DNA from: Chthoniobacterales bacterium
Lineage (GTDB): Bacteria > Verrucomicrobiota > Verrucomicrobiia > Chthoniobacterales > UBA10450
Length of the DNA: 12,872 nt
Direction: 5' to 3'
Assembly: GCA_013694945.1 (NCBI GenBank)
Contig: JACDBM010000009.1
Span: forward strand, 1 to 12,872
A program made the position numbers and the translations under genes. The notes beneath the pieces were generated by a model. It saw nothing but the letters and a program-made list of their open reading frames with translations. It was not told where the DNA came from and did not search any database. Shown in pieces: positions 7,481-12,872 of the stretch. Positions within the stretch are counted from its first letter, which is position 1; every line of letters starts with the position of its first letter.

Positions 7481-8416
7481 TTACATCCAGAGGGCCCAGG
7501 AAAGAAGCGCGGCAGAATCCTTCCAGACGTTTGGTTTGTTATCGCCTAAAACGACCGCAATCACGTCCCGGCCGGGGCGCGCGCCGCTCGAGATCAAGCA
7601 ATGGCCCGCGGCATCCGTGTACCCGGTTTTCATGCCGTTGCAGTAGGGCAGGCGCTTCAAAACTTTGTTTGTGTTCTCAAGCTCACGTGTCTGGCCGTTG
7701 GCATAACGAAACACAATGTTGGGAAGCGAAACAATCGAGCGGATCGTCGGGTTCGCGTAGGCGGCCCGCGCGATCAGCGAAAGATCGCGCGCACATGAGT
7801 ACTGGCCCGGGATCGGGAGGCCATTCGGATTCACAAAATTGGAATTTGTCGCGCCGAGCGATTGCGCTCTCGCATTCATCATCTCAGCGAATCCCTCCAG
7901 GCTGCCGCCAGCGTCTCGCGCCAGACAGCGGGCAACGTCGTTACAGCTTTTAACGAGTAACGCGCGCAGCAGATCGATGCGCTGATAGGTATCGCCAGCT
8001 TTGATATTCAGCTTCGTCGGCTCCGCGTAGGTATCGGTCGGCATCACTGTGACCGGCCGATCGAGATACCCGCGTTCCGCGACGAGCAGTGCGGTCAGGA
8101 GTTTCTGCGTGCTGGCGGCGGGGCGCTGCTCATCTGCGTTCTTTTCGTACAACACCTCACCGCTGCGTGCGTCGATCACGATCACTGCCGCCGCGCGCGT
8201 TGCGGGGACATCGCCCGGCAGACTCGGTGGCGGTGTCGGTTCGGCGGGCAGAGCTCGCGCCGCCGGCACGGCACGCACGACGGGTTCCTTGCGGACCTTG
8301 CCAGCACTCGCCTTCTTTTTTGCAGGCGCGGCGACCGCGGTCGTGCAGACAATGCACAGCAAAGCCGCCCAGCGCTGCCAGGCACGCCAGGCCGCGGTAT
8401 GGCGCGAGGAATTCAT
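7481..8416 (-). CDS. D-alanyl-D-alanine carboxypeptidase, S11 family (PBP5/6-like, catalytic domain only)
   Basis: This is a periplasmic serine peptidase that trims the terminal D-Ala from peptidoglycan pentapeptides. From ATG 8416 it has 311 residues. The frame stays open to a TTG at 8452, but the ATG places a signal peptide right at the N-terminus: basic start, hydrophobic WAALLCIVCTTAVAA at about 16-30, and likely cleavage after AVAA. A Lys/Ala/Pro-rich linker follows (about 31-70), then the S11 domain. All three active-site motifs are present: STQK at 102-105, SCN at 157-159 and KTG at 263-265. The protein ends at the close of the catalytic domain. It therefore lacks the beta-rich C-terminal domain and amphipathic anchor of E. 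coli PBP5 (about 400 residues). VOC is upstream (58-base gap) and bioF downstream (21-base gap). Confidence 0.93.
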   Translation of the reverse strand: MNSSRHTAAWRAWQRWAALLCIVCTTAVAAPAKKKASAGKVRKEPVVRAVPAARALPAEPTPPPSLPGDVPATRAAAVIVIDARSGEVLYEKNADEQRPAASTQKLLTALLVAERGYLDRPVTVMPTDTYAEPTKLNIKAGDTYQRIDLLRALLVKSCNDVARCLARDAGGSLEGFAEMMNARAQSLGATNSNFVNPNGLPIPGQYSCARDLSLIARAAYANPTIRSIVSLPNIVFRYANGQTRELENTNKVLKRLPYCNGMKTGYTDAAGHCLISSGARPGRDVIAVVLGDNKPNVWKDSAALLSWALWM

Positions 8417-8474
8417 CGCGCAGAAGTTGCGGTAGAGCACTAAGTTCCGCAAGCAGCACGAAGTGTGCGACGGG

Positions 8475-8861
8475 CTACTCGCCCGGCCCGCGCTGGATCA
8501 GCTCGATCTCGTATCCCTCGGGTGCGTCGATGAAGGCGATCGCGCCGCCACTGCTGTTTTTGTGCGGGCCGTCGGAAAGCGGGTATCCTTTTCCCGCGGA
8601 GTGCTTCCCGAATTCTTCGATATCCTCCACCTCGAAGGCCAGATGTGTGAGATCTGGCCCGACAATGATCGGACCGCTTTCATCGAATTTGCACAACTCG
8701 ATCTCCTCCTCACTTCCGGGCGCTTTAAAGAAGACTAGCTGCGAGCCGCGCCCGGAGGTGTGGCGTCGCGTTTCCTCCAGACCGAGAACGTCCTTGTAAA
8801 ACGAGACGGTTTTCTCGAGGTCCTTGACGCGATAGCGGGTGTGCAAAAGCCGTTTGATCAT
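8475..8861 (-). CDS. Glyoxalase/VOC family protein, probable lactoylglutathione lyase type
   Basis: This is a single-domain vicinal-oxygen-chelate protein of 128 residues, close in length to E. coli glyoxalase I (135). Glyoxalase I turns the methylglyoxal-glutathione hemithioacetal into S-lactoylglutathione. Candidate metal ligands fall at the four expected places: H7 (LLHTRYRV), E55 (EIEL), H73 (LTHLAFEV) and E120 (GYEIEL). The N-terminal FYKDVLGLEE and the C-terminal APEGYEIELIQ are typical. With all four ligands kept, a metal-dependent enzyme is likely. The substrate could be another thiol adduct, because many VOC proteins share this pattern. ATG 8861 has no clear Shine-Dalgarno sequence. 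It is first in a possible three-gene unit with dacA-type and bioF genes, and divergent from ubiX across 138 bases. Confidence 0.88.
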   Translation of the reverse strand: MIKRLLHTRYRVKDLEKTVSFYKDVLGLEETRRHTSGRGSQLVFFKAPGSEEEIELCKFDESGPIIVGPDLTHLAFEVEDIEEFGKHSAGKGYPLSDGPHKNSSGGAIAFIDAPEGYEIELIQRGPGE

Positions 8862-8999
8862 GTGCTGAACGGTACTCGTGGGTTGATCAATGCAAGCTGT
8901 GGAATTTCATCGATGCGGGATTCCCGATCTGCCGGAAGCAAACGCGACTGGGAAACCGGCCTGCATTGCTTCGAAACCCGAATGTGATTCCTTACCGCG

Positions 9000-9575
9000 A
9001 TGAAGCTCGTGATCGCCGCTACCGGCGCCAGTGGAACGATTTATCTGCAGCGTTTGCTCGAGCAGATCGATCCGGTGGCGAACGAGGTTCACCTTGTCAT
9101 GAGCGGCCATGCACGGCAGGTGGCAACGCAGGAAACCGACGAGCTGCGCATCCCATCCGGTGTCTCCAAACATCCCGAGAATGACCTGAACGTTCCATAC
9201 GTCAGCGGCTCGGCCCGCTTTGACGCTATGGTGATCGTGCCGTGTTCCATGTCCACGCTCGGCCGCATTGCGACCGGTTCTGGCGAGACTGCTCTCCTCC
9301 GCACCGCGGATGTCTTCTTGAAAGAGCATCGCAAACTCATTGTTGTTCCGCGCGAGACCCCTTGGAATTTGATCCACGCACGCAACGTCGTCACCCTGCT
9401 CGAAGCTGGCGCCATTGTGCTCCCGGCGATTCCTTCCTTCTACAGCCGGCCGCAATCCGTCCGCGACGTCGTCGACACAGTGATCTGGAGAATTCTGGAC
9501 CAAGTCGGCCTGCCGAACCCGCGTGCCTACCGTTGGAGAGACGACGGCGCATCAACAACGCCGGCGGACGCTTGA
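9000..9575 (+). CDS. ubiX: Flavin prenyltransferase UbiX
   Basis: UbiX joins a dimethylallyl group to FMN to make prenylated FMN, the cofactor of UbiD-type decarboxylases in ubiquinone or aromatic acid metabolism. The 191 residues match the family. The FMN-binding motif ATGASG is at 7-12, the PCSMSTLG loop at 81-88, and RTADVFLKE at 101-109. VPRETP is at 116-121 and the SFYSRPQ motif with conserved Tyr148 at 146-152. ATG 9000 gives the expected MKLVIAATGASG start. It is the first gene of a tight operon. Its TGA stop (9573-9575) overlaps the likely TTG start of the acyltransferase gene at 9572, and folD follows. No ubiD partner is in the window, so it must be elsewhere if UbiX is functional. 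Confidence 0.95.
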   Translation: MKLVIAATGASGTIYLQRLLEQIDPVANEVHLVMSGHARQVATQETDELRIPSGVSKHPENDLNVPYVSGSARFDAMVIVPCSMSTLGRIATGSGETALLRTADVFLKEHRKLIVVPRETPWNLIHARNVVTLLEAGAIVLPAIPSFYSRPQSVRDVVDTVIWRILDQVGLPNPRAYRWRDDGASTTPADA

Positions 9576-10216
9576 AAATCCAGGGCCAGACCGCGCGAGT
9601 CTTGATCGCGCTTGGATATTGCTTGCTCCAACTCTGGGCCCGGACGTTGCGGTGGAAAATCGATGATCGCGCGGCGCTCGTCGACCAGCCTCGCGGCAAG
9701 CCCTTTATCGGCGCTACGTGGCACAATCGCCTGCTTTTCTGGGCGTATGCCGCCCGCCGCTATCTCTCACAATATCACGGGTCCGCTTTGATCAGCGCGA
9801 GTCGCGATGGGGAACTGATCGCGGACCTCGTGCAACGCTTCGGCTTCGACGTCGTCCGCGGCTCTAGTTCGCGCAAGGGTGCGAGCGCCATCATGCAATT
9901 GGCAGCGGTGCTCGATGGAGGGCGAATCGTTGGGGTGGTTCCGGATGGACCACGTGGTCCAGCCTACGAGATCGCTCCCGGCATCGTCTTCCTCGCGCAG
10001 AAATCAGGCGCACCGATTCTGCCGATGAATCTTGAATTCTCGAGTTGCTGGCGTTTGCGGAGCTGGGATCGTTTCATTCTGCCGCGGCCTTTCTCGACCG
10101 TGCATCTCACGCTCGGGCCATTTCATCGCATTCCGCCCACGAGCACTGACGCAGAGTTTGAATCCGAGCGCCTGCGTTTGCAGAATGCGATGATGGAGTC
10201 GCTAAAAACACGCTAG
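9572..10216 (+). CDS. DUF374 / lysophospholipid acyltransferase family protein
   Basis: This is a membrane-associated acyltransferase-like protein of the DUF374 branch of the LPLAT superfamily, expected to move an acyl chain onto a lipid such as a lysophospholipid or lipid A-type acceptor. The proposed start is TTG 9572, which overlaps the ubiX stop in the sequence TTGA and gives 214 residues. The frame is open upstream inside ubiX, but that part is a shadow with no family resemblance. A second in-frame TTG at 9533 is less economical. Residues 8-22 form a hydrophobic N-terminal segment. ATWHNRLLFW (48-57) carries the catalytic-type His51. Then come SRDGE at 77-81, RGSSSRKG at 96-103 and VPDGPRGP at 123-130, all diagnostic of DUF374. 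folD begins 3 bases after its stop. The acceptor lipid is unknown. Confidence 0.88.
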   Translation: MKIQGQTARVLIALGYCLLQLWARTLRWKIDDRAALVDQPRGKPFIGATWHNRLLFWAYAARRYLSQYHGSALISASRDGELIADLVQRFGFDVVRGSSSRKGASAIMQLAAVLDGGRIVGVVPDGPRGPAYEIAPGIVFLAQKSGAPILPMNLEFSSCWRLRSWDRFILPRPFSTVHLTLGPFHRIPPTSTDAEFESERLRLQNAMMESLKTR

Positions 10217-10219
10217 AAA

Positions 10220-11107
10220 ATGGCTGAGCTCATCGATGGCCGCGCCGTCGCGGAAAAGGTTTACGCAGAACTGCGCCAAGAGATCGCGGACTTGAAAGGG
10301 CGCGGCGTGACGCCCGGTCTCGCCGTCGTTCTCGTGGGGGACGATCCAGCATCGCGCGCTTACGTCAGATCGAAGGACAAGATGTGCCGCGACCTCGGGT
10401 TGCATTCGGTAAAACTTGAACTCCCGGCAACTACGACGCAGGAAGATCTGCTCGCGCATGTCGCGGAGCTGAACCGCGATGCGGCTGTGCACGGCATCCT
10501 CGTCCAATCGCCGCCGCCGAAGCAGATCGACGAAGGGGCGATCGTCCGTGCGCTCGATCCAGCGAAAGACGTGGATGGTTTCCACCCGGGGAATGTCGCG
10601 AAACTCGCCTTCGGGGATGTGTCCGGATTTGTGCCGTGCACCCCGCTTGGTTGCCAGCGTTTGTTGATTGAATGCGGCGTGGAGATCGCCGGCTCGCATG
10701 TCGTGGTGCTGGGTCGGAGCATGATTGTGGGGAAGCCGCTTGCCATGTTGCTCATGCAAAAAGCCAACGGCGCGAATGCGACCGTGACGGTGGTGCATTC
10801 CCGGAGCCGCCATCTCCCGGAGATCACGCGCTCCGCAGACATCATCGTTGCTGCGATCGGGCAGGCGCATTTTGTGCAGGCGGAGCATGTGCGCTCAGGC
10901 GCGATCGTGATCGATGTCGGCATCAACCGGGTCGATGATCCGACGGCCGCCCGCGGTTATCGGCTCGTCGGGGACGTTGCTTTTGATAAGGTGGCACGGA
11001 AGGCAGCTGCCATCACGCCTGTGCCGGGAGGCGTTGGACCGATGACAATCGCGATGTTGATGGCGAACACCATCAAAGCATGCCGCCAGCTAAGCCTTTC
11101 CCTTTAG
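10220..11107 (+). CDS. folD: Bifunctional methylenetetrahydrofolate dehydrogenase / methenyltetrahydrofolate cyclohydrolase FolD
   Basis: FolD interconverts 5,10-methylene-, 5,10-methenyl- and 10-formyl-tetrahydrofolate, supplying one-carbon units for purines and formyl-Met-tRNA. The 295 residues fit the family (about 280-300). Y48 and K52 in AYVRSK match the catalytic Tyr-x-x-x-Lys of the cyclohydrolase site. D118 lies in the conserved KDVDGFHP. The NADP-binding loop GRSMIVGKPLA is at 165-175 and the C-terminal signature PVPGGVGPMT at 267-276. The motif usually written VQLPLP reads VQSPPP here (95-100). ATG 10220 lies 3 bases after the acyltransferase stop, so it is the third gene of the ubiX operon. 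A convergent flavoprotein gene ends 57 bases downstream. Confidence 0.97.
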   Translation: MAELIDGRAVAEKVYAELRQEIADLKGRGVTPGLAVVLVGDDPASRAYVRSKDKMCRDLGLHSVKLELPATTTQEDLLAHVAELNRDAAVHGILVQSPPPKQIDEGAIVRALDPAKDVDGFHPGNVAKLAFGDVSGFVPCTPLGCQRLLIECGVEIAGSHVVVLGRSMIVGKPLAMLLMQKANGANATVTVVHSRSRHLPEITRSADIIVAAIGQAHFVQAEHVRSGAIVIDVGINRVDDPTAARGYRLVGDVAFDKVARKAAAITPVPGGVGPMTIAMLMANTIKACRQLSLSL

Positions 11108-11122
11108 CGGCGATCCTTTACG

Positions 11123-11147
11123 GCTGGCTTGCAGCTCAGAAACCAGC
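11123..11147. terminator. Imperfect hairpin between convergent folD and flavoprotein genes
   Basis: GCTGGCTT at 11123-11130 can pair with AAACCAGC at 11140-11147 with one C/A mismatch and a 9-base loop. It lies in the 57-base gap between two genes that end facing each other. There is no T-run, so a terminator role is only suggested by position. Confidence 0.2.
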
Positions 11148-11164
11148 ATGGTCAGAGACCGCCC

Positions 11165-12247
11165 CTATGGAAGGCGGACGATCTTGGAGGTCAACAAACG
11201 AAGGATGGGCGAAGGCAATGCGCCAATGCGCAGCAACCCTGAAGAGATTTTGGGGGATAAAACTGCCGCGCGTGCCAGACGATTCACCCATAATCTGCCG
11301 CGATAAAGTTCTTCGTGCGCCTCGGTGTAAGAATGCGCGGCCGCCAGCGCGTCGCCGCTCGCGAAGAGCGAAATGATTGCTTCCGCCGCGAGCTCACCGG
11401 AGCGCAATGCGTAGTAAATCCCTTCGCCAGTAAATGGCTCCACGACCCGGGCTGCGTCGCCAATCAGAAACAAGCGGTCTCCCGACGGAGGCAGGGCCGC
11501 TCTCCGCAGCGGCGTAATGGTGCGCCAGTCGTGATTGCGGGGGAGGCGGAAGCTCGTCTCCGCCCAGACACGTAGTGCGGCTATCGACGACGGTTTCCCC
11601 ACAAGGCAAAGGTTGAGCTGGTTATCTCCGACCGGCGCCTGCCCGGAATACCCTTCCGGCAAAAACTGGAGGACGACGCGAGGTCCAAAACCCTTCGGAA
11701 GGGGCAGGTGTGTCTGCAAGCCAACCCTCTCTCTCGCGATCCGCGGCAACAAACCGAGCAGCCGCGCAACAGTCGAATTGCGACCGTCCGCCGCCACCAG
11801 CACCTGCGCTGCGAAAGCTTCGCTTCCGGCCGTGATTTTCCAGCGCTCTTCCTTCGAACGCGGAGACACGAGATCGCTGACCGTCGCGCCTTGACGCGTC
11901 ACTGCGCCCGTTTCAACTGCACGCGTCATCAGCAGTTCATCGAACAAACTGCGCTTCACTGCGATTTCTGCCCCTGGCGGAAGGTCGATGCTTATGGCCC
12001 GTCCACCAACGGCGATGAAGTCGACCCGGCTCAGAGCCGCATGTGGCAGTGCGCGGACGCGCTCCCTCACCCCGAGGCGCTCCAGCACTTGAGTGCACGA
12101 TGGGTTGAGGCAATCACCGCAGACTTTTTCTCGCGGAAATCTCTCGCGCTCGAGCACAACTGTGCGCAGGCCGGATCGCGCGCAGAACGCAGCGCAGCAC
12201 GCACCGGCTGGTCCGCCGCCTGCGATCGCAACGTCGACGAGTTCCAT
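11165..12247 (-). CDS. FAD-dependent oxidoreductase, geranylgeranyl reductase-like family
   Basis: This is a flavoprotein of the PHBH-fold group that includes geranylgeranyl reductases, FAD monooxygenases and halogenase-like enzymes. ATG 12247 gives 360 residues and starts directly before the FAD-binding Rossmann motif. The longer frame to a TTG at 12364 adds residues with no family look. GGGPAG is at 10-15, with the following E33 expected to bind the ribose. KVCGDCLNP at 41-49 matches the KxCGexLxP motif common in the geranylgeranyl reductase family. VAADGRNST is at 151-159 and GDAARVVEPFTGEGI at 263-277 is the second FAD-contact motif. The substrate cannot be told: isoprenoid or lipid reduction, or hydroxylation, are all possible. 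It stands alone, convergent with folD and divergent from uvrC, and a perfect 9-bp inverted repeat lies in its leader. Confidence 0.87.
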   Translation of the reverse strand: MELVDVAIAGGGPAGACCAAFCARSGLRTVVLERERFPREKVCGDCLNPSCTQVLERLGVRERVRALPHAALSRVDFIAVGGRAISIDLPPGAEIAVKRSLFDELLMTRAVETGAVTRQGATVSDLVSPRSKEERWKITAGSEAFAAQVLVAADGRNSTVARLLGLLPRIARERVGLQTHLPLPKGFGPRVVLQFLPEGYSGQAPVGDNQLNLCLVGKPSSIAALRVWAETSFRLPRNHDWRTITPLRRAALPPSGDRLFLIGDAARVVEPFTGEGIYYALRSGELAAEAIISLFASGDALAAAHSYTEAHEELYRGRLWVNRLARAAVLSPKISSGLLRIGALPSPILRLLTSKIVRLP

Positions 12248-12266
12248 CGAGCGGAACCTAGCACCG

Positions 12267-12295
12267 GAAAGGGCGTTGGTAGTTAGCGCCCTTTC
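12267..12295. promoter_or_regulatory. Perfect 9-bp inverted repeat in the flavoprotein/uvrC divergent region
   Basis: GAAAGGGCG at 12267-12275 is the exact reverse complement of CGCCCTTTC at 12287-12295, with an 11-base spacer that can add a T-A pair and wobble pairs. It ends 19 bases before the flavoprotein ATG and lies about 100 bases upstream of uvrC. It could be an operator for a dimeric regulator or a hairpin in the flavoprotein leader RNA. No T-run follows it on either strand, so a simple terminator is unlikely. Confidence 0.45.
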
Positions 12296-12396
12296 TCTCC
12301 CACACGAAGAGCCAGACGCTTGACTTGCTGGCCACCGGCATACACGAGCGCGCTGCGGTTGCAATTTCGAACTCGTGGCGGGACTCTGAATGTCGG

Positions 12397-12872
12397 ATGC
12401 CGTCCCTCCTGCCCAAAGAGAAGCCCGACTTTGCCCAGCGGATGCACGATGTGCCGCACAAACCGGGTGTCTACCTCATGCGCGACCGCTTTAACCGCGT
12501 GATCTATGTGGGCAAAGCGCGTGACCTGCGCAAACGCGTCGGGTCGTACTTCATGCCTTCGAAGCTGGCCCAGGCCGATCTGAAGACGCGCGCGATGCTC
12601 GCGGCCGTTTGGGATTTCGAGACCCACACGGTGCAAAGTGAAGCGGAGTCGCTGCTGCTGGAAGGAAAGTTAATCAAGGAATTCCGGCCGCGCTACAACG
12701 TCTCCTTTCGCGACGACAAACGCTTCCTCCTCGTCAAGGTGGATCCCACGGAGGAATGGCCGCGCTTCCGCCTCGCGCGCTTCAAAAAAGAGGATGGAGC
12801 ACGCTACTTCGGTCCCTACGCGCACGCCGGCGCCTTGCGGCAGACATTGAATTTCATGCGTAAAAAATTCGG
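12397..12872 (+). CDS. uvrC: UvrABC system protein C, N-terminal part (cut by window end)
   Basis: UvrC makes both incisions around a lesion in nucleotide excision repair after UvrA/UvrB recognition. The frame from ATG 12397 is open to the end of the window (158 complete codons of a family of about 600). It shows the GIY-YIG nuclease domain that makes the 3' cut: PGVYLM at 23-28 with Y26, VIYVGKARDLRKR at 35-47 with Y37 and K40, and the acidic SEAESLLLE at 81-89. KEFRPRYNV at 94-102 and ARYFGPY at 135-141 follow. The start at 12397 puts PGVYLM at about the same distance as in E. coli UvrC. An in-frame ATG at 12442 and a TTG at 12325 are alternatives. No clear Shine-Dalgarno sequence is seen. 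Confidence 0.95.
   Translation, partial: MPSLLPKEKPDFAQRMHDVPHKPGVYLMRDRFNRVIYVGKARDLRKRVGSYFMPSKLAQADLKTRAMLAAVWDFETHTVQSEAESLLLEGKLIKEFRPRYNVSFRDDKRFLLVKVDPTEEWPRFRLARFKKEDGARYFGPYAHAGALRQTLNFMRKKF

Noticed and set aside
8089..8799. Long plus-strand open frame (236 codons) opposite the carboxypeptidase and VOC genes
   Set aside because: Rich in Arg/Ser/Pro with no domain pattern, spans two well-supported genes on the other strand, and is typical of shadow frames in GC-rich DNA.
8907..9503. 198-codon open frame antisense to ubiX
   Set aside because: Covers the ubiX gene on the wrong strand and shows no conserved motif.
10202..10888. 228-codon open frame antisense to folD
   Set aside because: Fully overlaps FolD, which is certain, and the translation has no recognisable family.
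11708..12286. 192-codon plus-strand open frame antisense to the flavoprotein gene
   Set aside because: Low-complexity, Arg/Cys/His-rich translation inside a clear FAD enzyme gene; a shadow.
1..12872. Mobile elements, CRISPR arrays, tRNA or rRNA genes, defence or secondary-metabolite clusters
   Set aside because: Scanned by eye on both strands. No direct-repeat arrays, transposase motifs, clover-leaf or rRNA segments were seen; the genes are housekeeping in type.

Overview
This window reads as an ordinary, densely packed chromosomal region of a Gram-negative bacterium with moderately high GC. It holds 13 protein-coding genes, two of them cut by the window ends, and no gap longer than about 190 bases. 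An LPS-type GT9 glycosyltransferase, a UbiX flavin prenyltransferase and a secreted D-Ala-D-Ala carboxypeptidase point to a Gram-negative envelope. The gene mixture, scarcity of clear Shine-Dalgarno sequences and divergent protein sequences would fit a Verrucomicrobiota-like (PVC-group) soil bacterium. That placement is a guess from general resemblance only.

Layout. Positions 2-2303 (+): the 3' part of dnaA, then dnaN, the replication initiator and sliding clamp. Positions 2270-5166 (-): an apparent operon reading miaB (tRNA methylthiotransferase), a six-segment membrane protein of unknown function, and a GT9 heptosyltransferase-like enzyme. The last gene runs tail-to-tail into dnaN with a 34-base coding overlap. 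Positions 5353-6219 (+): an MTA phosphorylase (mtnP-type), divergent from miaB. Positions 6263-8861 (-): a glyoxalase/VOC protein, a D-alanyl-D-alanine carboxypeptidase and a BioF-type alpha-oxoamine synthase. Positions 9000-11107 (+): a tight operon of ubiX, a DUF374 acyltransferase and folD; the first pair overlaps by 4 bases and the second is 3 bases apart. Positions 11165-12247 (-): a geranylgeranyl-reductase-type flavoprotein. Position 12397 to the end (+): the 5' part of uvrC.

The genes are mostly housekeeping: replication, tRNA modification, methionine salvage, biotin, folate, cell wall, lipids and DNA repair. I see no tRNA or rRNA gene, insertion sequence, CRISPR array, phage gene or defence cassette, and I did not find a convincing new biological system. 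Points worth a second look are modest. They are the dnaN/GT9 overlap, a Gly in the DnaA DNA-recognition motif, an orphan membrane protein, a TTG-started coupled acyltransferase, a carboxypeptidase reduced to its catalytic domain, an unassigned flavoprotein, and a perfect 9-bp inverted repeat in the leader of that flavoprotein gene.
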